Below, in pieces: positions 31,571 through 39,421 of a stretch of DNA of 64,000 nucleotides. Where the stretch lies: positions 62,001-126,000 of the forward strand of contig NZ_KB903292.1 of the NCBI RefSeq assembly GCF_000379685.1, in the 5' to 3' direction. Position numbers and translations under genes: made by a program. This stretch comes from Catelliglobosispora koreensis DSM 44566. Its GTDB lineage: Bacteria; Actinomycetota; Actinomycetes; Mycobacteriales; Micromonosporaceae. Each line of letters starts with the position of its first letter. Positions within the stretch are counted from its first letter, which is position 1. The notes beneath the pieces were generated by a model. The model was given only the letters and a program-made list of their open reading frames with translations. It was not told where the DNA came from and did not search any database.

Positions 31571-32264
31571 GCGCTGCCAAACGCTTTTCGACTTCGTCGT
31601 CACGGGCGGCCTTGACGAGGCTTTCGAACCGGGCGTCGATCGATTCGGCGGATAGCTCTTCCTTGCCCTTGACCCTGGCTTCGGCTCTTCTGACCATTTC
31701 CTCGTACCGGCCGAGCTCGCTCGTCGGGTCCATCGTGTTGATGGCACCGGTCATGTCCTGCACGCGTTCGCGCGCCTCGGTGATCTTCTGCCGGTTGGCC
31801 AGTTCGTTGCGCTTGGACTTCAGCTCATCGAGCTTGCTGTGCATCTGGGTGAGCCCGGCCTTGAGTTGCTCGACCACGTCGGTCTGTTCCTTGATGGCGG
31901 GCGCGAAATTCGACACGTCGCTTTCGTAGCCGATCTGCTTGGATAGCGCGATCCGCGCGAGGTCGTCAAACTTCTCCGCTTCAGCGGTGTTGCCTTGCTT
32001 CTTGAGCTCCTCAGCCTTGCCGCTCGCGGCGCGGGCCTTGGTTTCCCAGTCAGACATGGCTTTCTGCGCATCTTTGGAGTCCTGCTCAAGCAGCCGCAGG
32101 TTCCCAATCGTGGTCGCGACGGCGGTCTCGGCTTCTTTGATGCTGCTCGTGTAGTCGCGCACCATCTGGTCGAGCATGACCTTCGGGTCTTCGACGGAGT
32201 CGAGCATCGCGTTGATGTTCGCCCGCGCCATTTGCGTTATCCGGCCAAGAATTGTCTGCGGCAT
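31563..32264 (-). CDS. pspA: PspA/IM30 (ESCRT-III-like) membrane stress protein
   Basis: A 233-residue, almost wholly helical protein of the phage-shock protein A family, which polymerises on the inner leaflet to repair or stabilise stressed membranes. It begins MPQTILGRITQMARANINAMLD with the PspA-type amphipathic first helix, followed by long heptad helices (MLDQMVRDYTSSIKEAETAV, QLKAGLTQMHSKLDELKSKR). The start is well fixed by AAAGGAGA just upstream. It is 23 bp downstream of a membrane-anchored coiled-coil gene, the usual actinobacterial partnership. Confidence 0.93.
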   Translation of the reverse strand: MPQTILGRITQMARANINAMLDSVEDPKVMLDQMVRDYTSSIKEAETAVATTIGNLRLLEQDSKDAQKAMSDWETKARAASGKAEELKKQGNTAEAEKFDDLARIALSKQIGYESDVSNFAPAIKEQTDVVEQLKAGLTQMHSKLDELKSKRNELANRQKITEARERVQDMTGAINTMDPTSELGRYEEMVRRAEARVKGKEELSAESIDARFESLVKAARDDEVEKRLAALK

Positions 32265-32287
32265 CTTTTCTCCTTTTTGGACTGGCG

Positions 32288-33865
32288 CTAACGTGCCCAT
32301 GTGCTTGGCCCGCCGAACCGTCCTGGTTCACCGGGCAGATCTGGCAACGCTTGATCGTCTAGCGGTGTTGGCCCGGATTCGTCGGCGTTGGCGAACCCGA
32401 GCCGGATCCGTGTGCCGTAGCCGTAACCGCCGCCGCGCCGGGGATGCGTGCCGCCGCCAAACATCGAGTCGATAAGGATCCCGCCGAGCACGGCTCCGCC
32501 CATGCCACCGCCACCTGAGATGACGACCGGGCCGGTGTGCCACTGGTTGAGGTCGTTACGTGCCGCCTCGGTCGCTCGCTCCGCGAGCTCACTCGCCCGC
32601 TGGGCCGAAGACAGCGCCGCCACCGGATCGCTGGCGGCCAAGGCGGACGCCTGATCGAGCTGCCGTTGCGCTTCCATGAGCCTTGTGCGCGCCTGACTGC
32701 CAATCGCGCCCCGCCGGGTGGTGATGAAATCCGTGAGCGAGTCAATGGCGGACCGTGCGGAGAACATGGCCTGATCCAAAACGGTCCGCGCTTGCTGGGC
32801 GCGGGCGGCCGCGTCCCGGATGCCACCGAGCGTCGCGTTCAAGTCACCGGCCACGGTCTCCACCCGGCGCAACGCACTCACCGGATCGGACTTGGGCGCG
32901 GCGAGTTCGGTCCGGATGTCGGCGATGGTCTGCTCGGCCCGTGCCACGGCCGCGGCGAGGCTCATCTGATCCGCCCCGCCACCGGTGCCTGCTTGCATGG
33001 CCGCCTTGCCTGCGGCGACTTGCCCCTGGGCGTCAGCTAGCAGCGAGGTGAGCCCGGACTTGGCTGCCTCCAGCTGCTTCTGCACCTTGACGAGCGCGTC
33101 CAAGAGCAGCCCGGCTTGCCCGATGGCCTGTTCCGCGCCACGCAACCGCAGTGCCGCCGCTGGCCGGTTAGCCGCCTCAATGTCTTTGCGCGCCTGCGTC
33201 AACTGAGCGTCGGCAAACTCGACTCTTTCCTTGGCTTGCTCCACGTTGCCGTCGACGACGGTCAGAGCACTCGCGGAGTATTGCGTGGTAAGGGATTGCC
33301 AGGTCTTCTCGGCTAGCGGAATCGCCAGCTGCGCCGTCTTGAGCCGGGTGCCAAGGTCGTCGGCGATCTGTTCGGCTTGCGACTCCATAGACCGCAATCG
33401 CGCGAACGCGTCGGCCTGCGCATCGAGCCGCTCATCAGCCAGCGCACACTTTCCCAAAATGTCCTTGAGCAGCAATCGTTGCGCGGGCTCATCCTCCGGC
33501 ACGTCGTCATCGAGCTGCTGCCTGAGCTGGAAGGCATGGGCCACGTCCGCTCGTGCCGCCTCTAGCGCGTCAGCGAACGCTTTCGTCGCGTCCTTCCCAT
33601 ACTGCGCGACGGCGAACCCCAGCTCTTGCTCGCTCGTGCGCAGCGCGTTATCGGCCTCGATCAGCTTTCCGCTCGCGATCTGGTTCAGCTCAGCGGTTGT
33701 AGTCGTGGCATAAGGATCGGTGGGATCGGGGACCTGCTGAGCCGCCCGCTGCGGTTGTTTGCGCCTGCGGACCAGCAGCGAGATTAGCCCTACCCCGAGC
33801 ACGAGGAGGACCGCAAGGCAACACAAGCCCGCGACTAAGTCCGAACTCGTCCCTTCCGCCGGCAC
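32288..33865 (-). CDS. Membrane-anchored coiled-coil protein linked to PspA
   Basis: 525 residues: one membrane helix near the N-terminus (about 9-32) followed by an RRRKQPQR stop-transfer and a long Ala/Gln/Glu-rich coiled coil (about 55-435), ending in a Gly-rich tail (ISGGGGMGGAVLGG). The tail and coiled coil match the C-terminal part of actinobacterial TPM-domain proteins found next to pspA, but the external TPM domain that should precede the membrane helix is absent. TAGGCT on the minus strand lies 6 bases before GTG 33865. It probably recruits or regulates PspA at the membrane (inference). Confidence 0.7.
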   Translation of the reverse strand: MPAEGTSSDLVAGLCCLAVLLVLGVGLISLLVRRRKQPQRAAQQVPDPTDPYATTTTAELNQIASGKLIEADNALRTSEQELGFAVAQYGKDATKAFADALEAARADVAHAFQLRQQLDDDVPEDEPAQRLLLKDILGKCALADERLDAQADAFARLRSMESQAEQIADDLGTRLKTAQLAIPLAEKTWQSLTTQYSASALTVVDGNVEQAKERVEFADAQLTQARKDIEAANRPAAALRLRGAEQAIGQAGLLLDALVKVQKQLEAAKSGLTSLLADAQGQVAAGKAAMQAGTGGGADQMSLAAAVARAEQTIADIRTELAAPKSDPVSALRRVETVAGDLNATLGGIRDAAARAQQARTVLDQAMFSARSAIDSLTDFITTRRGAIGSQARTRLMEAQRQLDQASALAASDPVAALSSAQRASELAERATEAARNDLNQWHTGPVVISGGGGMGGAVLGGILIDSMFGGGTHPRRGGGYGYGTRIRLGFANADESGPTPLDDQALPDLPGEPGRFGGPSTWAR

Positions 33866-33871
33866 ATCGCC

Positions 33872-33877
33872 AGCCTA
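33872..33877 (-). promoter_or_regulatory. TAGGCT -10-like box, leaderless geometry, coiled-coil/pspA unit
   Basis: On the minus strand TAGGCT is 6 bases before GTG 33865; no ribosome site is present. Confidence 0.4.
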
Positions 33878-33919
33878 GGCAACAAACCGAACCGGTTTCC
33901 CTGACTTGATGAAATCGCT

Positions 33920-33971
33920 GAGGGAGGAAATTCTCCACAGTAAAGCTAAGCTGTGGAGGATTTCCTCCCTC
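33920..33971. promoter_or_regulatory. 21-bp inverted repeat operator of the AbiEi-like gene
   Basis: Arms 33920-33940 and 33951-33971 are reverse complements over 21 bases with one mismatch, separated by 10 bases. They lie 17-68 bp before the ATG. AbiEi antitoxins are known to autoregulate by binding long inverted repeats in their own promoter, which this matches in size and place. Confidence 0.7.
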
Positions 33972-33987
33972 ACCGAAACGGTCACCT

Positions 33988-34586
33988 ATGGAACCGGAAG
34001 TCCACTACAAGCTGCGGCAGCTCGCCCCGACCTTCACCTACTCCCAGGCTCGCGAAGTGGGAGTTTCCGATCGGCTGCTTTACGAACTCCGCGATGAGAA
34101 GTCGATCGAGACCATCGGGTGGGGCTTGTTCCGAAAGATCACGGTGAGCAAGCGGGGCGTTGATTTCGAGCTGCTTGAGATTGCTAAGCGGGCCAAGGGT
34201 GCGACGATCTGCTTAGCCTCGGCGCTGGCGCTTTTAGCCCCGCCGATCCGTTGCCCGTCTGGGACATCGCGATACGGCGCGATAGTTACCGGCCTCGGCT
34301 GGAGACCCCGGTCCGCTGGCATTCCTTTGATACACCGACATTCCACCTCGGGCGGATTGAGCGTCAGGTGGAGAAGGGCGTCTACATAGGAATCTATCTC
34401 CCAGAGCGGTCCATTATCGATGCGCTCAGGACGCGCCGCAGCCACGACCACGCGCTGGCTGTCACAGCGTTAGAGCGGTGGCTGGGCCAGGAAGGTAATG
34501 CTGAAGACCGGCTGCTGGAGCTGGCGGCTAGCTTTCCGAGGGTGGAAACGCGACTGCGGCGGTTGCTGGAGGTTCTGCGGACTTAG
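33988..34586 (+). pseudogene. AbiEi-like type IV antitoxin/regulator, frameshifted
   Basis: Two overlapping frames give one protein of about 199 residues, the normal AbiEi length. The first (from ATG 33988) has the N-terminal winged helix: FTYSQAREVGVSDRLLYELRD, then IGWGLFRK and ATICLASALAL. The second, one base back at the TTTT run 34232-34235, continues SPADPLPVWDIAIRRDSYRP through FHLGRIERQVEKGVYI and the C-terminal PERSIIDALRTRR. A single base added to the run restores the gene. No AbiEii nucleotidyltransferase toxin follows; the next gene is convergent. Either a solitary regulator carrying a base error or a decayed antitoxin. The overlap with the convergent gene is 59 bp. Confidence 0.65.
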
Positions 34587-36060
34587 CTGGGCGGTGAAGA
34601 AAGAGGCCGGCCAGGAAAGACAGGATCACTGCAACGAGGGCGGGCAAGGCGAGCGACAGGTGTTGCACCGCCTCGCTGAACGTGCTGCCGAGCTCGATGA
34701 CAACGAACTCGAGATCGGGGCCGGGGGATAGGGAGATGGTGGTGGCCCACCAGGCGAACGGAGCGGCCAGCACGAGGAGAATGGCTGTCCAAAGTAGGCG
34801 TTCGCGAACGAGGCCGATGCCTGTCGCTAGGGCGCCCGCGTGCAACAGGGCGAGAAGAATCCAGCTATAGACCGGAAGCTGGGACGGCAGCAGGTAGAAG
34901 AGGTTAACAACGGTCGCGGAAATGGCGAGGATGAGGAACGAGACGCGGCGGCGGCTGGGCGGTCCGTTCACGTCGACGGTGAGGACCCACGCGTAGAAGG
35001 CGGCGGCGAACACCAGCACGATGGCGACGGCGCGCAGGCTGGTGAAGTCGGGAGCGGAGCGCAGGGGCGTCACGCGGCCGGAGCCGTCGAAACCGATCCG
35101 GGCCCAGGAGTCGTCTTCAGCCTTGCGCAGCAACCCATCCCGGCCGTTCGCGGCGATGACGATATGCCGTCCCGGGGTGGTGGCGATGACGACGAGGCTC
35201 TGCGAGGACAACTCCGCGCGAGGGTTGGTGATGCCGTCGCGGTCGTGCCGCAGCGCTTCGTATTCCCAGCCCGTGATCTGCCAGGCGGTGGTCCAGGTGC
35301 GGCCAGCGTCGGTGCTTTGCTGAACGTGCAGTTCACCTGGCACGACTCGATAACAGGACGCATTGACACAGCCTTGGGTGGAGGTGCGCCCTGCGGGGAC
35401 CGTCTCCTGATCCTTGACGTAAGTGAACGTCAAGCCGTTGTCCCGGCTCAACAGGTGGCTGGTCACCTTCGCCGCAGCGCCCTCACGGACCGAGTCATAG
35501 CCCACATAGACGATGCCGTCGTTTTCCAACACGGTCAGCGCGACTTGGTAGTTAGCGGGCGACGTCGCCATGGTGGCGAGAAGCCCAACGGGCACAAGGA
35601 CGGCGGCCCGCACGACTCTGGAAGTGCCTGAGGCGAAAGGCGAACTGCGCCGCCACGTCCAGAACGCCAGCGCCACGAACGGCACCGCGAGCAGATCGGT
35701 GGGATCAGCGGCGATCGTCGCCGGGTGTCCGCTTAGGACACTCCATGTGTGCTCGGCCAGGGTAACGGCGTACCCACTGGATTTAATGGTGGTGAAGACC
35801 GTGCCGGTGGCGATAACCGTGCCCAGCGCGAGCCCGCGCGAAGGCAAGCGGGGCGCGACGAGCGCGAGGGCGGTCGCCAGGAGCGGTGGGAACATCACCA
35901 TTCCAGCGAGGTCACTGAGCTTGCCGGTGACGAAACCCGGCCAGACCGTCTTGAGCACATGGTCGTTGACCACCAGCAAAACCAGTGCACCGATGCTAAC
36001 CGGATGTGCCAGCCAGGCGATCATGCTGCCCAGGACGTCGCGTTGCCTCCCCGCTGTCAT
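34528..36060 (-). CDS. Polytopic membrane protein with external Asp-box (BNR-like) domain
   Basis: 510 residues: five membrane helices in the first 165 or so residues, an extracytoplasmic beta-rich domain of about 170 residues that contains an Asp-box (QQSTDAGRTWTTAW), and five to six helices at the C-terminus. No enzyme motif is visible. The early segment VLKTVWPGFVTGKLSDLAGMVMFP recurs in actinobacterial membrane proteins of unknown role. I chose ATG 36060, 17 bases after the DUF4180 gene stop, in the same operon. A sensor or adhesin role is conceivable but unproven. Confidence 0.7.
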   Translation of the reverse strand: MTAGRQRDVLGSMIAWLAHPVSIGALVLLVVNDHVLKTVWPGFVTGKLSDLAGMVMFPPLLATALALVAPRLPSRGLALGTVIATGTVFTTIKSSGYAVTLAEHTWSVLSGHPATIAADPTDLLAVPFVALAFWTWRRSSPFASGTSRVVRAAVLVPVGLLATMATSPANYQVALTVLENDGIVYVGYDSVREGAAAKVTSHLLSRDNGLTFTYVKDQETVPAGRTSTQGCVNASCYRVVPGELHVQQSTDAGRTWTTAWQITGWEYEALRHDRDGITNPRAELSSQSLVVIATTPGRHIVIAANGRDGLLRKAEDDSWARIGFDGSGRVTPLRSAPDFTSLRAVAIVLVFAAAFYAWVLTVDVNGPPSRRRVSFLILAISATVVNLFYLLPSQLPVYSWILLALLHAGALATGIGLVRERLLWTAILLVLAAPFAWWATTISLSPGPDLEFVVIELGSTFSEAVQHLSLALPALVAVILSFLAGLFLHRPAKSAEPPATAAVAFPPSES

Positions 36061-36077
36061 GGGCAGCACAGTAATGC

Positions 36078-36416
36078 CTACGCGGCGTTTAGTCGTGCCT
36101 CCAAGTCGGCCGCGGTGGTCACGAACCAAAGCTGCTTGCCACGGTTGGATTCGTAGACGAAGTCGCGTAGAGCAGTGCTCTCATCCACATACTTCGAGAT
36201 ATCACCGAGGATGACCAGGCGCAGCCGGTAGTTGACGAATTTCTGGGCGATCTCGCCCGCGAGCCGGGTGCGCAGCTGGAAGAAGTCATCGGTCAGCCGG
36301 CTGACCGGAATGACGACGGTTTTCGCCTCGACACTGAAGGCTTCGCCGATGACGTCGGTGGCGTCACGCTCGGTCGCGATGGGGTTGCCCTGCTCGGGCA
36401 ACGTGAGAACCTGCAT
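36078..36416 (-). CDS. DUF4180 protein
   Basis: A 112-residue cytoplasmic protein recognised by FFQLRTRLAGEIAQKFVNYRLRLVILGDIS and the end FVYESNRGKQLWFV, both diagnostic of DUF4180. Function unknown; the fold is predicted as a small alpha/beta domain. GTG 36434 is an alternative start but ATG 36416 gives the usual family beginning. It lies 17 bp before a membrane protein gene on the same strand. Confidence 0.8.
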   Translation of the reverse strand: MQVLTLPEQGNPIATERDATDVIGEAFSVEAKTVVIPVSRLTDDFFQLRTRLAGEIAQKFVNYRLRLVILGDISKYVDESTALRDFVYESNRGKQLWFVTTAADLEARLNAA

Positions 36417-36489
36417 GGGCAGTAGGGATATCACGATTCAGGGGCAAACGGTACTGAATTACCCGAACTCCGCCCGTCCGCACGGTAGC

Positions 36490-36517
36490 TGAACCGTCGC
36501 CGTTCTGTCAGCGTGTA
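36490..36517 (+). promoter_or_regulatory. ECF-type promoter of the sigma/anti-sigma operon (SigL-like consensus)
   Basis: TGAACC (36490-36495), exactly 16 bp, CGTGTA (36512-36517), 10 bases before ATG 36528. This agrees with the TGAACC-N16-18-CGTGT consensus I recall for M. tuberculosis SigL and would make the operon autoregulated. Confidence 0.65.
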
Positions 36518-36527
36518 CCAGGGCGAG

Positions 36528-37049
36528 ATGAGTGAGATAGATGAGGGCGCGGAGCTGCTGCGGGCGTTGCATGCCGAACATGGCGACGCTCTTTACGCTC
36601 ATGCGCTGCGGCTGACGTCGGGAGACCGGCAACGGGCCGAAGATCTGGTTCAGGAAACGCTGATGCGGGCGTGGCAGCATCCGGAGCATCTGGATCCGCG
36701 GCGTGGCCCGGTGCGTCCCTGGTTGTTCACGATTTCGCGCAACCTGGCGATCGACGCGTGGCGACGGCGCAATGCCAGGGTTGGTGAGGTCGTGACCGAT
36801 ACGGTGCCGGAGCAAACGTCCGATGTGGACGAAGCTGACCGGGCCGTGGAGTCCTGGACGATCGCCGAGGCGTTAGCCCGCCTTTCGGCCGCGCACCGGG
36901 AAGTTCTGGTCGAGTGTTTCTATAACGGAAGGTCGGTCGCGGAGGCGGCGGCGAAACTCGGCATCCCACCGGGAACCGTTAAGTCCCGCACACACTATGC
37001 GCTGCAATCACTTCGCCTCATTCTCGCTGAGATGGGGGTGCTGCAATGA
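36528..37049 (+). CDS. ECF RNA polymerase sigma factor, SigL-like
   Basis: A 173-residue group IV sigma factor. Region 2 is HAEHGDALYAHALRLTSGDR to RPWLFTISRNLAIDAWRRR (-10 recognition), and region 4 is LARLSAAHREVLVECFYNGR to GIPPGTVKSRTHYALQSLR (-35 recognition). I chose ATG 36528, just after an ECF-type promoter; an ATG-less GTG at 36513 in the same frame lies inside that promoter. It overlaps the anti-sigma gene by ATGA, so both are made together. The downstream binding-protein gene may be part of its regulon. Confidence 0.9.
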   Translation: MSEIDEGAELLRALHAEHGDALYAHALRLTSGDRQRAEDLVQETLMRAWQHPEHLDPRRGPVRPWLFTISRNLAIDAWRRRNARVGEVVTDTVPEQTSDVDEADRAVESWTIAEALARLSAAHREVLVECFYNGRSVAEAAAKLGIPPGTVKSRTHYALQSLRLILAEMGVLQ

Positions 37050-37696
37050 CTTGCTCCTTTGGGTTTGACGACGGCGCCTATGTGTTAGGCGCTCTGTCTC
37101 CGGCGGACCGTGCCGCCTACGAGGCACACTTGCCGACCTGTGCGGCGTGCCGCAAAGCCGTGGCCAGCTTCGCCGGCTTGCCCGGATTGCTGCGCCGGCT
37201 CGGCCAGCCGCAAGACGAAAGCCCGGCCAGGGAAGACCGGATTCCGTTGCTCCTGAAGGCATTGAAGCGCAAGCGCCGGGCACGGCAACGGCGGACACTG
37301 GCCCTGGTGCTGTCAGCGTTTTGCGCCGCTCTGGCGCTGGGGGCGGGCCTGACCAATCTTCCGCAGGATCAGCCCGTGATGTATTCGATGGACAAGGTCG
37401 CGGCGAACACCAACGTCACCGCCGAGGCCTCAGCCAGCCAGACGCCGGGCGGAACGCTGATCCGGATGCACTGCGCCTATCCCGACAATGGCAAGCAGAC
37501 CCGCCCCTATACGTTCCGCCTCGTGGCGATTGGAACCGACGGCACGGTCGAACAAGTCGGCTCGTGGAAGGCTGGACCCGGGGAGGAGATCACCATCACC
37601 GGCACTGTCCAGTTAGGACTGGACACGATCAGCCGGATTGAGCTGCGCGGCAGGGACGGCGCGGTGCTGCTCGTCCTCGTATTGTCAGGTAGCTGA
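37046..37696 (+). CDS. Zinc-binding anti-sigma factor, membrane anchored (RslA-like)
   Basis: A 216-residue regulator that binds and silences the co-encoded sigma factor. The N-terminal ZAS domain has the H-x3-C-x2-C motif (EAHLPTCAACRKA) after LGALSPADRAAYE. A single membrane helix follows (about 73-95) and the remaining 120 residues form an extracytoplasmic domain, RskA-like (SWKAGPGEEITITGTV). Oxidation of the ZAS cysteines or proteolysis would release the sigma factor (known for the family). ATGA overlap with the sigma gene. Confidence 0.9.
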   Translation: MTCSFGFDDGAYVLGALSPADRAAYEAHLPTCAACRKAVASFAGLPGLLRRLGQPQDESPAREDRIPLLLKALKRKRRARQRRTLALVLSAFCAALALGAGLTNLPQDQPVMYSMDKVAANTNVTAEASASQTPGGTLIRMHCAYPDNGKQTRPYTFRLVAIGTDGTVEQVGSWKAGPGEEITITGTVQLGLDTISRIELRGRDGAVLLVLVLSGS

Positions 37697-37731
37697 CAAT
37701 AGGAAACAAAACGGGCATAACGCCGGAGATC

Positions 37732-38778
37732 ATGAGTGACATGATTGGCAGGCGTTCACTTCTCATGGGGGCGCTTTCCGTTCCGCTGCTTGGTGCGGCG
37801 GCCGGAGAAAGCCCGCTGCGAATCGGGGTGCTAAGCGACCTGACCGGGCCGCTGGCGCAGCAGGGAAAGCGGCAACTGCTCGGCGCACAGCACCGGGCGG
37901 GCAGCGGCGGGCACGGGCATGGTGGCGGTGTTGAGCTGATGCCCGCCGACGCCGCGGAAACACCAGAAGACGCTGTCTTCGGCCTGCTGGAACAAGGTGT
38001 CCATGGTCTCATTCTGCTCAGTTCGGCAAAGTCCATTGTGGATGCTGCCAACGCGTCGTGCACACCGGCCCTGACGACTGGCAAAGCCGAAGGGCCCTAC
38101 GTGTTTCAGGCCGGCCCTTCGCCGGGACAGGTGGCTCAGGCGATGATGCAGGCGCTGAAAACGGGAGGGGTCAGCAAGGCGGGCGTCATGTCACTCGGCG
38201 ATCCGCCGCCGGATCTGGCCGACGCCGCGCTCAACCGGGGCATCACGCTCACTGGCGCGGAATCGTTTGATGCCACGGCCACCGACCTGACGTCGGTGGC
38301 GGCGACTCTCATCGAGGGCGCACCGGAAGCCATTGTTGTCGCGGCGCCTCCACCCTTCGACGGGTACGCCGCACGCGACGCCCGCGCGGCGGGCTTCACC
38401 GGGCCCATCATGTTTCCGCCTTCAGCGGTCAATCCCGGGTTCCACGGCGTGGCCGGGCCGGGCGCTGACGGGTCGAAAGCGGTCGCCCCGTGGGCTGCCT
38501 CTGCGGCGGAGCCGCCCGCCGATCTGCCCAATGCCACGGTGATCCGGCGGTTCAAGGAAGGCTTCACTCCCGCCAACGGGGCTCCCGGTGCGTCGGAAAG
38601 CATGGCTGCCGACGCGGTTGCCTTGCTACAGCTGGCTTTCCTCGGTCACCGCGATCGCAAGCAGGCCAAGGCACAGCTCGATCAGATGTGCTGTGTCGGG
38701 GTGTGCGGTGTTTACAATCCTCAGCTCGGTGACGACGCGCTGACCGTGTTGACCAGTGCGGACGGTGCGTGGGGCTGA
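37732..38778 (+). CDS. Periplasmic-binding-type (Leu/Ile/Val or urea class) solute-binding protein
   Basis: 348 residues with a twin-arginine-like leader (GRRSLLMGALSVPLLGAAAG) and a type I periplasmic-binding fold (LRIGVLSDLTGPLAQQGKRQ at the start, then GVHGLILLSSAKSIVDAAN). No lipobox Cys is present after the leader, so it is probably exported folded and released or anchored by the leader. Transporter permease and ATPase genes are absent nearby. The gene follows the anti-sigma gene by 35 bp with GGAG before the ATG and may belong to that stress regulon, acting as a sensor or orphan binding protein. Confidence 0.72.
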   Translation: MSDMIGRRSLLMGALSVPLLGAAAGESPLRIGVLSDLTGPLAQQGKRQLLGAQHRAGSGGHGHGGGVELMPADAAETPEDAVFGLLEQGVHGLILLSSAKSIVDAANASCTPALTTGKAEGPYVFQAGPSPGQVAQAMMQALKTGGVSKAGVMSLGDPPPDLADAALNRGITLTGAESFDATATDLTSVAATLIEGAPEAIVVAAPPPFDGYAARDARAAGFTGPIMFPPSAVNPGFHGVAGPGADGSKAVAPWAASAAEPPADLPNATVIRRFKEGFTPANGAPGASESMAADAVALLQLAFLGHRDRKQAKAQLDQMCCVGVCGVYNPQLGDDALTVLTSADGAWG

Positions 38779-38788
38779 TACTGAGAGC

Positions 38789-39421
38789 ATGGAATGGGTG
38801 CTCATCGTCCAGGTCGCCGTCGCGGCGGTGCTGGGAGCGGCCCTAGGGCTGGAACGGGAACTCAGCGCTCAGCCGGCCGGACTGCGCACCCACATGCTTG
38901 TCTGCATTGGATCGGCTCTGTTCACCCTCGCTGGTGCCGAAGTCGTGGGCACTGATCCGACACGTGTCGCGGCACAGGTCGTGACCGGCATCGGTTTCCT
39001 CGGCGGTGGGGCGATCCTGCGTGAAGGCACCACGGTCCGCGGTTTGACGACCGCCGCCTCGCTCTGGGTGGCGGCCGCCATCGGGCTGTCCGTGGGATTG
39101 CGCCTATGGTTTGTCGCCGTTGGCGCGACCGTCCTCGGGCTGACCGTCCTATCGCTCCTCAAGTATTTCGAACGGGAAGTCCTGCCCCGGCGCCGGTTGC
39201 TCGAAGTCGTGCTGACGCTGGAGCCGGACGCCCCGCTCGATCAGGTGGAGCAGGAGGCGAACCTGATCCTGCGCCGCGCCCGGGTGTCACGCGTGTCCTA
39301 TAACGACACTGGGCAGTCACTCGTGCTCACGTGCCAGCCGCAAAACGGAACGCCTTTGGCCTCCTTGGGTGAGCGCTTGCGAAGGCTCAAAGGCGTTCAG
39401 GGTGTGGAAGTCAGCCGCTGA
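38789..39421 (+). CDS. MgtC/SapB-family membrane protein
   Basis: 210 residues. The N-terminal 140 contain four to five membrane helices with the MgtC signatures LGLERELSAQPAGLRTHMLVCIGSALF and GIGFLGGGAILREGTTVRGLTTAASLW, followed by an ACT-like cytoplasmic domain of about 70 residues. MgtC proteins modulate membrane ATP synthase and phosphate or Mg2+ homeostasis and help survival at low Mg2+. ATG 38789 starts directly at the first helix, 10 bp after the binding-protein stop. 11-bp overlap with the convergent reductase gene. Confidence 0.9.
   Translation: MEWVLIVQVAVAAVLGAALGLERELSAQPAGLRTHMLVCIGSALFTLAGAEVVGTDPTRVAAQVVTGIGFLGGGAILREGTTVRGLTTAASLWVAAAIGLSVGLRLWFVAVGATVLGLTVLSLLKYFEREVLPRRRLLEVVLTLEPDAPLDQVEQEANLILRRARVSRVSYNDTGQSLVLTCQPQNGTPLASLGERLRRLKGVQGVEVSR

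Noticed and set aside
34226-34240. Programmed -1 frameshift in the AbiEi-like gene
   Set aside because: The site is only TTTT without a canonical X-XXY-YYZ heptamer or evident downstream pseudoknot; an indel or base error in the run is simpler.
33988-36060. The membrane protein at 34528-36060 as the AbiEii toxin partner
   Set aside because: It is convergent, polytopic and lacks a nucleotidyltransferase G-S...D-x-D motif.
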